A stretch of DNA of 64,000 nucleotides from Megamerina dolium (GCA_963854835.1 OY978526.1:46260140-46324139); one strand, 5' to 3'; shown: positions 1-10,994, counted from the stretch's first letter. The notes: generated by a model not told the origin, from the sequence alone. Program-made: numbers and translations.

Positions 1-960
1 AATCTGGCAGAAAATCAGTGTGCCACGCCCACTCCTTCATGAGTCTCCCATACAAAGTCAAGGGAATTAAACTAAAACTTTTAAGCTCCATAACTTACAA
101 ACCATTTAGCGTAGGACAACGAGATTTAAGGTATGGATTAGTATTGTAGGAGCAACTAGGCTCACCACGCCCACTGTTTATCGTAGCCCCCATACAAATT
201 TTAAATTGAAACAGCTGTAACTTCGGCAATCTTCTGTCTAGAATAACCATAATTGACACTTAAATTAATATCGTATTCGGCAAAAATCTGGCAGAAAATC
301 AGTGTGCCACGTCCACTCCTTCATGAGTCTCCCATACAAAGTCAAAGGAATTAAACTAAAACTTTTAAGCTCCATAACTTTCAAACCATTTAGCGTAGGA
401 CAACGAGATTTAAGGTATGGAATAGTATTGTACGAGCAACTAGGCTCACAGAAAATGGGAGCACCACGCCCACTGTTTATCGTAGCCCCCATACAAATTT
501 TAAATTGAAACAGCTGTAACTTCGGCAATCTTCTGTCTAGAATAACCATAATTGACACTTAAATTAATATCGTAGTCGGCAAAAATCTGGCTGAAAATCA
601 GTGTGCCACGCCCACTCCTTCATGAGTCTCCCATACAAAGTCAAGGGAATTAAACTAAAACTTTTAAGCTCCATAACTTACAAACCATTTAGCGTAGGAC
701 AACCAAATTTAATTTGTGGATTAATATTGAAAAATTAATTAGATATACAAGAAAGAGATCAGTCACGCCCACTTTTTATATAGCTTCCGTACAAAGTGTC
801 GGATTTATCTTAAACATTAAAACACCCATAACTTCCTAAATAATACGCCTAAGTCAACCCATTGCAACCTATGTAGTTTAGTAGTATAGGCAGAAATTGA
901 TCCTCCAAAATTGGTGAGGTACGCCTGCTTCTTAATGTAGGTCCTATACAAAGTAGTGGA
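1..960. repeat. Tandem repeat, ~285-299 bp unit, two to three copies
   Basis: The phrase around AATCTGGCAGAAAATCAGTG starts at 1, recurs at 285, and recurs as AATCTGGCTGAAAATCAG at 584. This gives a 284-bp unit, a 299-bp unit (with about 13 extra bases near 450-462) and a partial third unit to about 710. From 710 to 960 the sequence keeps the same style (CACGCCCACTT, TACAAAGT, CATAACTTCC) but is strongly diverged, so the array probably decays gradually. Open frames here are short and occur on both strands with no recognisable domain, so I treat the region as non-coding. Related sequence in the opposite orientation lies at 9950-10985. Confidence 0.85.
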
Positions 961-1010
961 AGAAAAGGATGGATATACTAGCAAACTTTTTATATATACA
1001 TCTACATATG

Positions 1011-1050
1011 CAGGGTATAATTTGGTCGGCCCCAGCCGACTGTAAGATTT
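1011..1050. other. GCAGGGTATAA terminus with GTCGGC/GCCGAC hairpin
   Basis: TGCAGGGTATAA is followed by a 6-bp perfect stem, GTCGGC at 1025-1030 and GCCGAC at 1035-1040, with a CCCA loop. The same GCAGGGTATA phrase ends other repeats at 10980, 45842, 51893 (inverted) and 52817. It therefore looks like the conserved end of a dispersed element rather than a host signal. Which superfamily it belongs to is not clear from the sequence. Confidence 0.5.
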
Positions 1051-1494
1051 TTTATTTTACATTTCAACCCCAAATTTGACCACGAGTCTGCCAGCTACAT
1101 ATAGCTTCAAAATTAAAACCTTCGATTTTATTCATATTGTGAATTTATACTATTTGACGTTTTCTGAAACTTACTCATTTTCAGTTGATCCATTGACATG
1201 GTAAAGACATTATTTCATACAATTGTATGGCAAATTTTTTAACTGTAAGTTGAGACTTGAAGTGTAGAAGCTTGGTAGTATTAAGTGATGATAGGCAAAT
1301 TATTTTAGACACATACTCATTTGAATATGCGATGTAAGTGCACATAATTATAAAGGCGTCGATGTGAAACTTAGTACATAAGATTAGCAAAAAGCTAATA
1401 TATTTAAAAACGGACGGTATTAGATGAAAACTACGCCTAATTCCCGTACTCCCCTTGCGAACGAGGTTAACTACGTTAACAAGACGATCTCTAT
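1051..1494 (+). repeat. Dispersed non-coding repeat A, copy 1
   Basis: The part from about 1260 to 1450 aligns by eye with 6150-6283 continuing at 7589, and with the reverse complement of 7841-8061. Shared phrases are CATTAAGTGA/TATTAAGTGA, GATAGGCAAATTA, TGAAACTTAG, then CTAATATAT followed by AAAAC. No coding potential is apparent. This copy retains a site equivalent to the position where a mariner sits in copy 2. Confidence 0.65.
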
Positions 1495-2152
1495 GTGCCT
1501 GTTCACATTAGCCTGCCCAGACGCAACTGTGCGAACGAGATAGGTAGAAAAGTAGGCAGTAAGAAAGTGATGGAAGTTTTGCGCCGAAAATCCAATCCAA
1601 TCCAAAAAATCGGCGCAACGACCTACGTTCTATGTCCAAAGTGTTCCGTTTATGCCAACTATGCTCACAAATTTTTAAACGTTGAAGCGATAACATCAAT
1701 AAGAAGCGTTCTATATTAGGGTTGTGCGATTAATTGTTTGTTCAAAAAGACTGATTAATCAAATTATTCGACAAATCAATTCGCTTGATCAAAAGTATGA
1801 TTTATCAAAATTGATATTATTCGATTAATCAGAATTTTGATTAATCGCAATAATTTTCATGTTTATTTTTTCTTTATTTATGAATTATTTGAAATATTAT
1901 CAATATTTTGAAATTTTTTTTAGAATAATTTCCATTTTGAATTATCAAAATCATGATAATTCGCTTAATTTCATATTTGATTAATCGAATACTTTGATTA
2001 ATCAATCTTTCTGAACCAACGATTAATTGCACAGCCCTACTTTATTCCAAAATTCCAATTCCACTGTTGAAATAAAACCGGCGCAATTGCACTAATGTGA
2101 ACACATGGTTCATGGGTATACCGTTCATGGGAAATCTAATGTAAACAGGCAC
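1495..2152. mobile_element. Non-autonomous inverted-repeat element, interrupted by a second element
   Basis: The left end GTGCCTGTTCACATTAG (1495-1511) pairs with the right end CTAATGTAAACAGGCAC (2136-2152) with one mismatch. This gives terminal inverted repeats of 17 bp around a host element of roughly 335 bp, once the inner insertion at 1718-2038 is subtracted. No transposase reading frame is visible, so it would be a MITE mobilised in trans. The duplication type is ambiguous: TA or TAT flanks both ends, and no 8-bp duplication is seen. Superfamily is not assigned. Confidence 0.65.
1718..2038. mobile_element. hAT-like MITE nested in the 1495-2152 element
   Basis: The ends AGGGTTGTGCGATTAAT and ATTAATTGCACAGCCCT form imperfect inverted repeats. 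The interior is a series of ATTAATCRAAT-type repeats in both orientations (for example TTGATTAATC and GATTAATCAA). The AGGGxTGTGC ends resemble hAT termini by family knowledge. The flanking octamers TCTATATT and ACTTTATT agree at 6 of 8 positions, which fits a decayed 8-bp hAT duplication. There is no coding capacity. The nesting shows it is younger than the outer element. Confidence 0.65.
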
Positions 2153-2602
2153 TATGAAATGTATTCCGAAGAAAATCAAGAATTAGAAAAACTGAATAGT
2201 TTATAACATTTCTTGCATTTACACGGTTGTATTAACGCACTTTATTTTTTAATAAATTATATATATTTTCTTTTTATAAATATACTGAGATATAATAAAT
2301 AAAATAAAACCCTCTTAACCTTGGATTTGGAGTCATCCTCAAAGTAAATTCCTTGATGTAATTTGTCTTTTACAATCTCGTTTATTTATGAGGCTTACTG
2401 CACTACATATATATTCACAAATACTGAAGCACCTAGTGAGGATCCCTTATAATATTTTTCTGATTGACTCGTATTCTATATATTATATTCTGTATCTTCT
2501 AGTATCTTATATAAATACAATTTTAAATCTATAGATTTTGCCTACTGAACCATGTTCAATCATACGCAATATCTACATAATATAATAATGGCAATTGTTC
2601 CG
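2153..2602. other. No recognisable feature
   Basis: AT-rich sequence with stops in all frames. I see no repeat termini, promoter set or coding signal. Confidence 0.6.
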
Positions 2603-2765
2603 GCACTATCAATTTACAATGAAAGAACTTCTAAAAGAGCTCTGCGACAAAGCTACGAAAAAGTGATGTGACAAGAGTTCAGCCGTTCGGAACCGTGTAA
2701 TATTACTGTCCAAAATTTAACACGTACAACAGTACCGGAAGAGAAGCTAGGCCAAAGGGTCTAGT
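2603..2765 (+). mobile_element. tRNA-headed SINE, 3'-body fragment
   Basis: This matches the body of the SINE at 37356-37708. Shared blocks are AACTTCTAAAAGAGCTCTG, AAGTGATGTGACAAGAGTTC, CCAAAATTTAACACG and GAGAAGCTAGGCCAAAGGG. The tRNA-like head and the T-rich tail are missing, so the copy is truncated at both ends and is not transcribable from its own promoter. Confidence 0.8.
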
Positions 2766-3861
2766 ATATTTTATGATAGAAAATATGTTGCAATAGTTAT
2801 GCGTCCATACCTTGACTCACAACATCAGCATCTACTGAAGTTTTGTGAAAAATGTTATAATTTTGTGGAATGGACGCCACATTTTCGTTTCTAGCTGTAT
2901 AACTGTATAGCTTGTTAGTGTTAAATTAAATCCCTTTGAGCTTTGAATATAAATACAATATTAAAATAACATTTTTATTAGATATAAACTTTTACTTAAA
3001 ATTATTCATTCTTATCTTTAAGTTACGATAAAATATGAAATTGTTAAATGATAATTGATTTAAAACTTCTACAAAATATTTACCGTTTAAATTGTTACGT
3101 TTTTACCGTAAGCATTTAATTCTAATAAAAATCAACCCTGGTTGATCACTTTATCCGGTCAATAAATAATATGCTATTTATTTAGTGGCTACAACACATG
3201 CAACCAAAAAATTTATTAAGCAACATTTGTGTCATATGTTTATTTTGATTATTGCATATTTCGCTTTAACTCGTTGTTTTTCTCGTGTGTTCAGTAATTA
3301 ATTTTTGTGGCAATATTATTAAATAAATACATATACAAAATAAGAGTTTAATATTAATTTTAATTTTTAATATGTGTATTAACATTAATGTATATAATTT
3401 CAATATGTGTATTTCGTGTAATGTACATATATAATTCAATACTTTTTTTTTGTTTTATTTTATTATTTTTCTATTTTAACTTTTTAATGTGTTGTATATT
3501 TTTGTTTACAACTGTGTTAATTTTAAAAAATGTGAATTTTGTTTTAATTCTTATTAGTGATATTAATGGGAAAATGAAAAAAAATGCGGCCATGAAACTA
3601 CGATCGTCGTCGTCGAAAAATCTCGAAGTAAGAACGTACAAAAGAAAACAATATGCATATGGTTGAGGCTGACTGCAGCGAATTCGGACGGCAAAACGAA
3701 GCGATGCGAAACAGTGCACAGGGTGGCCTAAACAATTATATATGCACAATATACGAAATTTGTATAATTTTTTGTAATTTAAAGCATCACTCACAATTAT
3801 AAAGTTTTGAAATTATAAAATACAAAAAGTGCACTTATGTACAATAGTTGCATTCTTTTGT
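2766..3861. other. AT-rich stretch with a possible diverged LTR fragment
   Basis: No gene is supported; the longest open frames are low-complexity F/L/I-rich or artefacts of AT content. At about 3093 the sequence TGTTACGTTTTTA, followed by GCATTTAATTCTAAT and then TGATCACT, resembles the first ~80 bases of the gypsy LTR at 15889 (TGTTACGTTTTTATT, CGTTTAATTCTATTTG, CGATCACTGG). It may be a relic of a related LTR. The right border is not visible. Confidence 0.4.
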
Positions 3862-4221
3862 AAGCGAGTTGCAAAAGAATACCAACTCGCATATAATTTT
3901 CCTTTTACATGCATAGCAACGCTGGAATCTGTAGCAAATATATTCGTTTGTATAAAAAACCAAATTTATTTGCACTTGCTTTATTTTGCTTATTTTTGTT
4001 ATATTTACAATAATTTGACGTGTTGTTGAAATTTCCCAAGCACACTCCAGTCGCCTACTCACAATAGTGCTGTTTTTTTTACCTTGCAACACTATAACTC
4101 AGGTCGCTTAAAATATAAGCGAGTTCAATTGCACTCGGTTAAAATAAGCGACGTTGCTAATTTTTGTTATTGCTTTGCATGCAATTTGACAAATAAGCGA
4201 GTGTTCTTTTGCAAATCGGCT
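3862..4221. mobile_element. Candidate MITE with imperfect inverted ends
   Basis: The left end AGCGAGTTGCAAAAGAATAC resembles the reverse complement of the right end near 4190-4221, which reads AGCCGATTTGCAAAAGAACA and then CTCGCTTA. Both arms continue into a shared TGCATG-containing block. The interior has no coding potential. Mismatches are frequent and no target duplication is clear, so this could also be a chance set of AAGCGAGT repeats. Confidence 0.35.
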
Positions 4222-4666
4222 AATACATGCCTTAGACACTATAGTATCAGATATGCTTAACTGATACTTGAAATTGTTTAAATTCCTTTGGTAATGTGGT
4301 CGATCGATTAAGAATAATAGATATCGTATACTATGTTATATTGAACATTTTTATGTGATTTTCACATCACTTCATTGCCCTAATTTAATTTAATAGCACT
4401 TGTAGCCAGGCGTCATTTTAAATATGCATTTTTTATATTGTAGGTACAATACTCGTATATATTTAGCCTTATGTATGTACATATATAGTGTACATGCATG
4501 TCCGCTTAAGTGCAAAATAATGTCAGAATATTATGATAGTAGAAAACAAAAGCAAAAAATTATCCTAAGTGAATAACTAGCAAGAATAGTTAAAATAATT
4601 TTTTTTTTGCGTTAGATGAGAATAATTTATTTAAGAAAATAGGGGAAACCAACAATTTCGTTTATA
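4222..4666. other. No recognisable feature
   Basis: AT-rich spacer containing short runs of T and scattered ATG codons but no sustained frame and no repeat ends. Confidence 0.55.
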
Positions 4667-5250
4667 TCGGGTGCTTTTTTTTAAGAACTTGAGAACTTTG
4701 AACCCAAATAAAAGAGAGAAATATTATTGGAATGAAATTTTATTACTTTAATCTGTTTGGTAATTTCGTGCCATTTGTTTTTTAAATATGTTTTTGGGCA
4801 TATGTCCACCACGGCTACAAGTTACATGCTCCAGTCCATCAGTCCACTTTTTGACCACCTTTTCCAAAAAATCTGGCCGTATTACGTCTGGTTTGTCGGC
4901 ATAAATCAGTGACTTAACATGGCCCCATAAAAAGTAGTTAAATCGCACGTAAAAGGAGACCAATAAACAGGACCGCCTCTGGAAAGAAAATTGTCGCCAA
5001 ATTCATTTTACAATAACTCCCATTTTGTTGAAACCAAATGTCGTCGATGTTTAGCTGATCAATTTGTGGAAACAAAGTTAGCATGGCTCGATAACGCTCG
5101 CCAAAGAAAGAAATACGGACCGATGATGCCGCCAGCGTGTAAACCACACTAAATAGTCAATGGATGTAATGGTGATTCAATGACAGCTTGAGGATTCTCT
5201 TCGCTCCATATACGGCAATTTTGTTTATTAAGGAAACAGTTCAACTAGAA
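4667..5250 (-). pseudogene. Rosa-type (DD41D) mariner transposase relic
   Basis: Read on the minus strand, two fragments of the C-terminal half of a mariner transposase are visible. One contains RYRAMLTL and then DDIWFQQNGSY (5147-4938). The other contains YFLWGHVKSLIYADKPD and CSRGGHMPKNIF (4963-4748). The wording is that of the rosa group found intact at 6285 and 46220. The second catalytic Asp of the QQDG motif is Asn here, frameshifts separate the blocks, and the N-terminal helix-turn-helix half is absent. A CGGGTGCTTTTTTTTAAGA end near 4667 may be the surviving inverted repeat. Clearly non-functional. Confidence 0.8.
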
Positions 5251-5321
5251 ATTATGCCAACCATAAAATGGACAAATGACTCTATGATCTTCGCGAACAG
5301 AATAACTTTTTGAAAATAAAA

Positions 5322-5658
5322 TTAGTGCGCTGGCCTTCTGATCTGTAGGTCGTGGGTTCAATCACCGGCTGTAACACAATTTTAATATCGAAACGATTTT
5401 TGTTTCAAACGGTACCCAATTCTTCCTGCAGTAATAATTTGATTGAAAACGCTTCTAAAAGAGCTCTGTGACAAAGCCCAGAAGTAGTGATGTCACAAGG
5501 GTTATGCCTTTTGGAACCGGCTAATACATATATGTAGATTTCTTCTTATACTGTCAAACAATTTACACGCACAACGGTGGTGGAAGAGAAGTTCAGCCAA
5601 AGGTTTCTTCGTTGTGTATAAGTGTGTGCGACATATTTATATATTTTTTTTTTTTTTA
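5322..5658 (+). mobile_element. tRNA-headed SINE, 5'-truncated copy
   Basis: Begins inside the tRNA-like head (TTAGTGCGCTGGCCTTCTGA), keeps the B-box-like GGTTCAATCAC, the ATCGAAACGATTTT linker, the AAAAGAGCTCTGTGACAAAG body and the ACACGCACAACGG block. It ends in a run of 15 T (5644-5658). The A box is lost, so internal Pol III transcription is unlikely. It belongs to the family whose best copy is at 37356-37708. Confidence 0.88.
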
Positions 5659-5659
5659 G

Positions 5660-6059
5660 TATACTTCCTTCTGATAATTTTACTTGTAGAGCTATATCTA
5701 AGAATAATTCTTAGAAATGCATTCGGTATTTCTAATGAGTAATGAAACTATACTTTTTTTACTTTCCATTAATGAATTTTTAGTAGTGATAAAATGTTTA
5801 AAAATGTTTACGTATGTTGTTAATTTATGGTCTCATGTGTCGTACGAATTAGTATTTATTCAAGTTCTTCTCTAAGAATAATTGGATATTGCGGTCATGC
5901 GATGCTACAATGTAAGTTGCGTAATTCGTAACACAAACTATTTTAATTTATGTGTTTTTAAAAAGATCGTTAGTATCTGTCAGGTAAAAATGCACTACTC
6001 GACAGGGAAAAAGTGCCTAAAAAAGTATATTTTCTTGACTAAATTTAGGTCGATGAAAT
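5660..6059. other. No recognisable feature
   Basis: AT-rich spacer without gene or element boundaries that I can define. Confidence 0.5.
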
Positions 6060-6284
6060 AACATGATGATGTACAGTTCGTGTGAATCAGATCAAATTTA
6101 ACTTAGCTATATTCGATGAAAATCTAAAAACGAGAAATATAGGAGCTAGAAAGCATTAAGTGAAGATAGGCAAATTAGATTTTAGACACAAACTAGTTGG
6201 TATATACAATATAAAGCATATAAATATAAAGCTATTAAACTGAAACTTAGCATGTAAGGTTTGCTTTAGCAGGTAACTAATATA

Positions 6285-7586
6285 AAGGGTTATCCATTTT
6301 GCGGTTTCAAAAGTAAATGTAAATAAAACACATATAAAATATTTTTTATCATGATATTTCTTTTTTATTATAAAGTTTGAACGCTGACATTACGTGTGAA
6401 ATATTACATCATTTAAATGACCACCACGCGAATTGTTGCAAGCATCGATTCTTTTGAGGTAATTTTCGACCACTTTTTGACACATATTGGGCGGTATCTC
6501 AGCCATAACGTGACGAATGTTGATTATTAGGTGCTCAAGAGTTAAAGGTTTATCTGCATAAACACGGTCTTTCGCGTAGCCCCACAAAAAAAGTCAAGCG
6601 GTGTCAAATCGCATGATCTTGGTGGCCACTTGATATCGCCACGACGAGAAATTACGCGGCCAGAAAATTTCTCTTGCAATAAAGCCATATTCGCTCGAGT
6701 TGTGTGGCATGTGGCACCGTCTTGTTGAAACCACATATTCTCTAAGTCGTCTTCTTCAATAGCAGGCAAAAAAAAGTCGGTTATCATATGACCATAACGC
6801 TGCGAATTGACGGTGACAGTCGTTCCATCGTCGTTTTCGAAGAAGTAAGGACCAATCACACCTCCGGACCAAAGAGCGCACCAAGCAGTGACTTTTTGTG
6901 GATGTAGTGGCCTCTCTTCAATTACTTGAGGATTCTCAGAACCCCAAATACGACAATTTTGTTTGTTAACATACCCACCGAGTGAGAAATGTGCTTCGTC
7001 GCTGAAGAAAATTTTGTTCGAAAAAACGCCGTCCGCCGCCTGTTGTTCAAGCAGCCATTCGACGTATCTACGACGTTGTGAATGGTCTGCTTGCTTCAGT
7101 TGTTGTGTGAGCTGGATTTTATATGGATGTAGGTGTAGATCCAAATGCAAAATACGCCATAATGTGCCGTAAGACAGTCCTAATTCCTGAGAACGACGAG
7201 GAATCGACACATTCGGGTCTTCGGCAACACTTTCACTTACAGCAGCGATATTTTCGGTGGTACGAGCGAAACGATGATGCACAGGCCTTACAATATCTGT
7301 AACCGATCCAGTCTCTTCATATTTCTTCACAATTTCGCCAATTGCTTGCGTAGTTGGACGATTATGTAAACCATAAACTCCTCTTAAAGCACGATATGTG
7401 GCTGTGGCAGAATCACCATTTTTGTAGTAGGTTTTTACAATTTTAATGCGTTGTGCGATAGTTAAGCGATCCATTTTCGCAAATGTCAGACTTTGAACTG
7501 AAAAAGAAAAATTGTTTTAACAACTTAGTTTGACAGATGTCGAATTCTAGCACTATACTTTTGAAACCACGAAATGGATAACCCTT
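6285..7586 (-). mobile_element. Full-length rosa (DD41D) mariner, copy A1
   Basis: A 1302-bp unit bounded by inverted repeats of about 30 bp. The left end begins AAGGGTTATCCATTTTGCGG (6285) and the right end is its near-perfect complement, ending CCGTGG/CACGAAATGG-type sequence at 7586. Both ends are flanked by TA (6283-6284 and 7587-7588), the Tc1/mariner target duplication. It carries one transposase gene on the minus strand. A second full-length copy with almost the same ends lies at 46220-47524. Length and terminal structure are intact, so it could at least be moved in trans. Confidence 0.93.
6390..7474 (-). pseudogene. Rosa-type mariner transposase, one frameshift near the C terminus
   Basis: Would cut and paste the element at TA sites in the nucleus. 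The frame starts MDRLTIAQRIKIVKTYYKNG (7474) with a helix-turn-helix N-terminal region (residues ~1-115). The catalytic domain follows: D159 in FFSDEAHF, D252 in WFQQDGATCHT, then CDLTPLDFF with D294. There are 41 residues between D252 and D294, the DD41D spacing of the rosa subfamily. After LDFF the frame breaks. The minus-strand T run encoding FFL has 7 T here and 8 in the copy at 46220, and the lost frame resumes as LWGYAKDRVYADKP down to 6390. A single-base deletion thus replaces the last ~65 residues with 16 unrelated ones. All catalytic Asp residues precede the break, but the product is probably inactive. Confidence 0.9.
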
Positions 7587-7840
7587 TATCTGAAAATGGG
7601 CGGAATCGGGTGAAAACCACACCTATCTCCCCAAACAAAAGTATGCTTCCATATATATGTGTTTTCATACTTTGCGAACGAAAATGTAAAGACATCGACT
7701 TGAAACTAAATAGATGAGGTCACTTATGCATAAATATAAATTAATTTGAAGTGGGCGCAACCGATAGAAAATCATTGTAGACATGTTTTCACATTTTAAG
7801 TGTCACGATTAAATTGGCCACAAAAATGAACAAACTCGAT

Positions 7841-8061
7841 AATAGGCGGGATCGGTTGAAAACCAAGTTATACTTTTGTATGGGAGATTTTTTTGTTTTC
7901 AGATATATTAGTTCTCTGTTAAAATCTTACGTACTAAGTTTCAGTTCGATAGCTTTATATTTATATGCACTTACATTGCATAGATAAACGAGTTTTTGTA
8001 CAACTTAATTTGTTATGTTCACTTAATGCTTCCTAACTTCTACATTTATCGTCTGATTTTA
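7841..8061 (-). repeat. Dispersed repeat A, copy 3 (empty mariner site)
   Basis: The reverse complement aligns with copies 1 and 2: GTAGAAGTTAGGAAGCATTA, GAACTGAAACTTAG, then AGAACTAATATATCTGAAAAC. The last phrase is the uninterrupted form of the site occupied by the mariner in copy 2. No coding potential. Confidence 0.75.
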
Positions 8062-8328
8062 TCAATATTATCAATATTATAATTTCACCATAAAATTATC
8101 TTTTACCTACAATCTTAAAAATATGTTAAATATTTTTTTTTTTTTTTGGACAATTGAAAACGAGTGACTTTTATTTCGAATTTCATCACATATAACTCAA
8201 TCAAATCAATTGCTGTAAGAGGTCCCATGGAGGACATTGAAATTATGTTGTATTTCATACATAATGATAAGCTCCAAACATTATATACAAATTAAAATTT
8301 GTTTGAAATTCTAATCAGAATTGTGTTT
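8062..8328. other. No recognisable feature
   Basis: AT-rich spacer with a run of 14 T near 8132; no gene or repeat ends seen. Confidence 0.5.
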
Positions 8329-8330
8329 TA

Positions 8331-9432
8331 CCAGGTGTACAAGCTTAAATCCGCTGTTTTTCGGTAAAAAAAACACATTTCTTTTCATAGAAAGACAAAC
8401 ATTAAATTATTCAAAGTATTTACCCTCACTAGCTATACATTATTTCCATCTCTCGGGCAATTTGTGTATACCGTGTCAAAAAAATTCCTCATTTTTCGAG
8501 GCAAGCCACTAGTCAAGCCATTTTCTGACGTCTTCATACGAATCGAAGTTCTGTTCGGTGAGCGCGTGACCCATCGACGAAAACAGGTGATGGTCAGAAG
8601 GGGCCAGGTCTGGTGAATAAGCGGGATGAGGTAGCACCTCCCAATTGAGTGTGTCCAAGTAGTTTTGGACCAGTTTTAACGTGTGCGATGGGGCGTTGCC
8701 GTGGAAAAAAATCAGATTCTCATGCCTTTATTCATAACCAGGCCTTTTTTCACCCAAAGCACGGCGCAATTTCACAAGTTGTTGATGGTAGCGGTGAGCA
8801 TTGACAGTTTCACCAGGTTTCAACAGCTCTTAGTGGATGACACCCTGCTGATCCCACCAAACGCACAACATCGTCTTGCGACCAAAGCGATTTGGTCTTG
8901 GAGAGAAGTTGCTGGTTGGCCGGGATCGACCCACAATTTTTTTCGTTTAGGATTCTCAAAGTGTATCCACTATTCACTGCAAGTCACCACAAGATGCAGG
9001 AATGACTTTCGTTTTTGTCTAGCAAGCAAGATTTCGCATGTGTTTTGGCGTCGCTCAATCTGCCTATCGTTCAATTCATGGGGTATCAATTTTCCAAATT
9101 TTTTAACCTTCCCCATGGCTCGTAAACGTATGGAAATGGCTTGTTGAGTAACACCTAACTGTTCGGCAAGCATTTTTTGCGATTGGGTGTCGTTCTCATC
9201 CAAAAAAGCCTGCAAATCATGGTCCTCAATTTTTCTGGGTCTATTTTCACGCTTCCTCTCACTCAAGTCAAAATGGCCTTTTTTGAACCGACGAAACCAG
9301 TCTCTGCAAATGGTTTCCGATAGCGCACTCCTCCACAAGCATTCGATGCGACTCAGCAGCAGATTTCTTTAAATTGAAGCAAAAAAATAGAGTTTCCCGC
9401 ATATGCTCTTTTTCTGGCACGAAAATAGACAT
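8331..9432 (-). pseudogene. Mauritiana-like (DD34D) mariner transposase relic
   Basis: One terminal repeat survives at 8331, CCAGGTGTACAAGCTTAA, after a TA, typical of mauritiana-type mariners. On the minus strand the gene starts around 9432 (MSIFVPEKEH, then FCFNLKKSAAESHRMLVEE). It shifts frame and continues as CRDWFRRFKKGHFDLSE (helix-turn-helix region), VTQQAISIRLRAMG and ERRQNTCEILLARQKRKSFL. Both catalytic sites I can check are gone: the usual TGDE block reads TCSE, and the HDNAP block reads HGNAPSH near 8700. The downstream HPAYSPDLAPSDHHLF and SSMGHALTEQNFDSYEDV are recognisable at 8690-8530. Several frameshifts and stops, and no right-hand inverted repeat, so this is an old dead copy. 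Confidence 0.88.
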
Positions 9433-9874
<442 letters not shown>

Positions 9875-9949
9875 GGGAACTACGGGAACTAGATATGGGA
9901 ACTACGAATTATGAAGAATTATTAAGAATTATTAAGCGAATTATTAAGA

Positions 9950-10985
9950 AGTAGGCGTGGCTTACTTCTTTCTTGTGAATATAATTAATTTAGCAATATT
10001 AATTCACACCTTAAATTTGGTTGTCCTACGCTGAACAGTTCCTAAGTTATAGCAGTTTAAATTTTTTATAATTTTCGCGACTGTACCCTGATTTTTTGCC
10101 AGATTATTTCTGACTACCTAAGTATTAATTATGATTAATTATGTATTATTATGATTGTTCTAGACGAAAGGATGCAGAAGTTACAGGTGTTTCAATTTAA
10201 AAGAATTTCAGTCATTTTGTATGGGGGCTACTATAAACAGTGGGCGTGGCGCGCCCATTTCCTCGAGCCTATTTGCTCTTAAAATACCAATCCACACCTT
10301 AAATCTGATTGTTCTACGCAGAATAGTCTATAAGTTATGGCGCTTAACATTTTTGTTTAATTTCCTCAACTTTGTATCGGAGCCCCAATAACAAGTAGGA
10401 GTGGCACGCTGATTTTTTACCAGATTATTGCCGACTACCACATTAATCTAAGCGTCAATTATGTTTATTCTAGACAGAAGATTGTAGAGTTACAGCTGTT
10501 TCAATTTAAAAGAAGTACAGACACTTTGTATGGGAGCTACAATAAAAAGTTGGTGTGGCTCGTACATTTTTGGGAAAGATATTCAGCAATACAATATAAC
10601 TCTATGTGCCAAATATTGTTATCCCGGATGGTATATTAAGTGAGTTATAGCAAGTAAAAGATTTTGAAAATTCCGAGGTTAGTCGCTTTGAATGCTTGGT
10701 GTGGGCGTGGCTATTGACTGATCATGCCCAATATCAATCCCCTCCGTACCCTTGGATCATAGCTTACTTATGCTAAATTTCGTCAAAATATCTCAATATT
10801 TGCTCAAGTTATCGTGCGAACCAGCCAGGTGACAGACAGACGGGTGGACATCGTTAAATCGAAAATTTAAGCGACGTTGATCACGAATATATATAATTTT
10901 CTATATATCCGAAGATTCCTTCAAGTGGTTACAAACATCTGACCGAAAAGAACATACATACATACATAGCACATACATTATGCAG
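9950..10985 (-). repeat. Dispersed repeat related to the 1-960 array
   Basis: Contains several reverse-orientation relatives of the unit at 1-710. Examples are GGGCGTGGC phrases, AACCTTAAATYTGRTTGTYCTACG, GTTATAGC/GTTATGGC, TTTTTTGCCAGATTATT, TTCTAGACRRAAG, and RCAGYTGTTTCAATTTAAA near 10190 and 10495, giving two or three tandem modules. From about 10690 it runs into a different module with GTGACAGACAGACGGG, GGACATCGTTAAATCG and TTGATCACGAATATATA, then ends TATGCAGGGTATAA. The GACAGACGG-to-GAATATATA module resembles dispersed repeats I know from Drosophila-like genomes. No coding potential. Confidence 0.7.
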
Positions 10986-10994
10986 GGTATAATA

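Larger units (their letters stand above)
6130..7740 (+). repeat. Dispersed repeat A, copy 2, split by a mariner
   Basis: 6150-6283 and 7589-7640 are the two halves of one repeat unit. Joined at the TA, they read like the uninterrupted copy at 7841-8061 (reverse strand). The mariner at 6285-7586 sits between AACTAATA and TATCTGAAAA, while the empty paralogue reads AACTAATATATCTGAAAA. The repeat itself is non-coding. Confidence 0.75.

Noticed and set aside
1..710. CRISPR-like array of regular repeats
   Set aside because: Units are ~290 bp, contiguous without unique spacers, and in a eukaryotic setting; it is a tandem duplication.
3388..3666. 92-residue frame ending in a lysine/serine-rich segment
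   Set aside because: The first two thirds are low-complexity F/L/I from AT-rich DNA; no conserved domain and no promoter or neighbour context.
8683..9147. 154-residue plus-strand frame
   Set aside because: It is antisense to the mauritiana-like mariner relic, whose minus-strand reading gives recognisable motifs; the plus-strand product has none.
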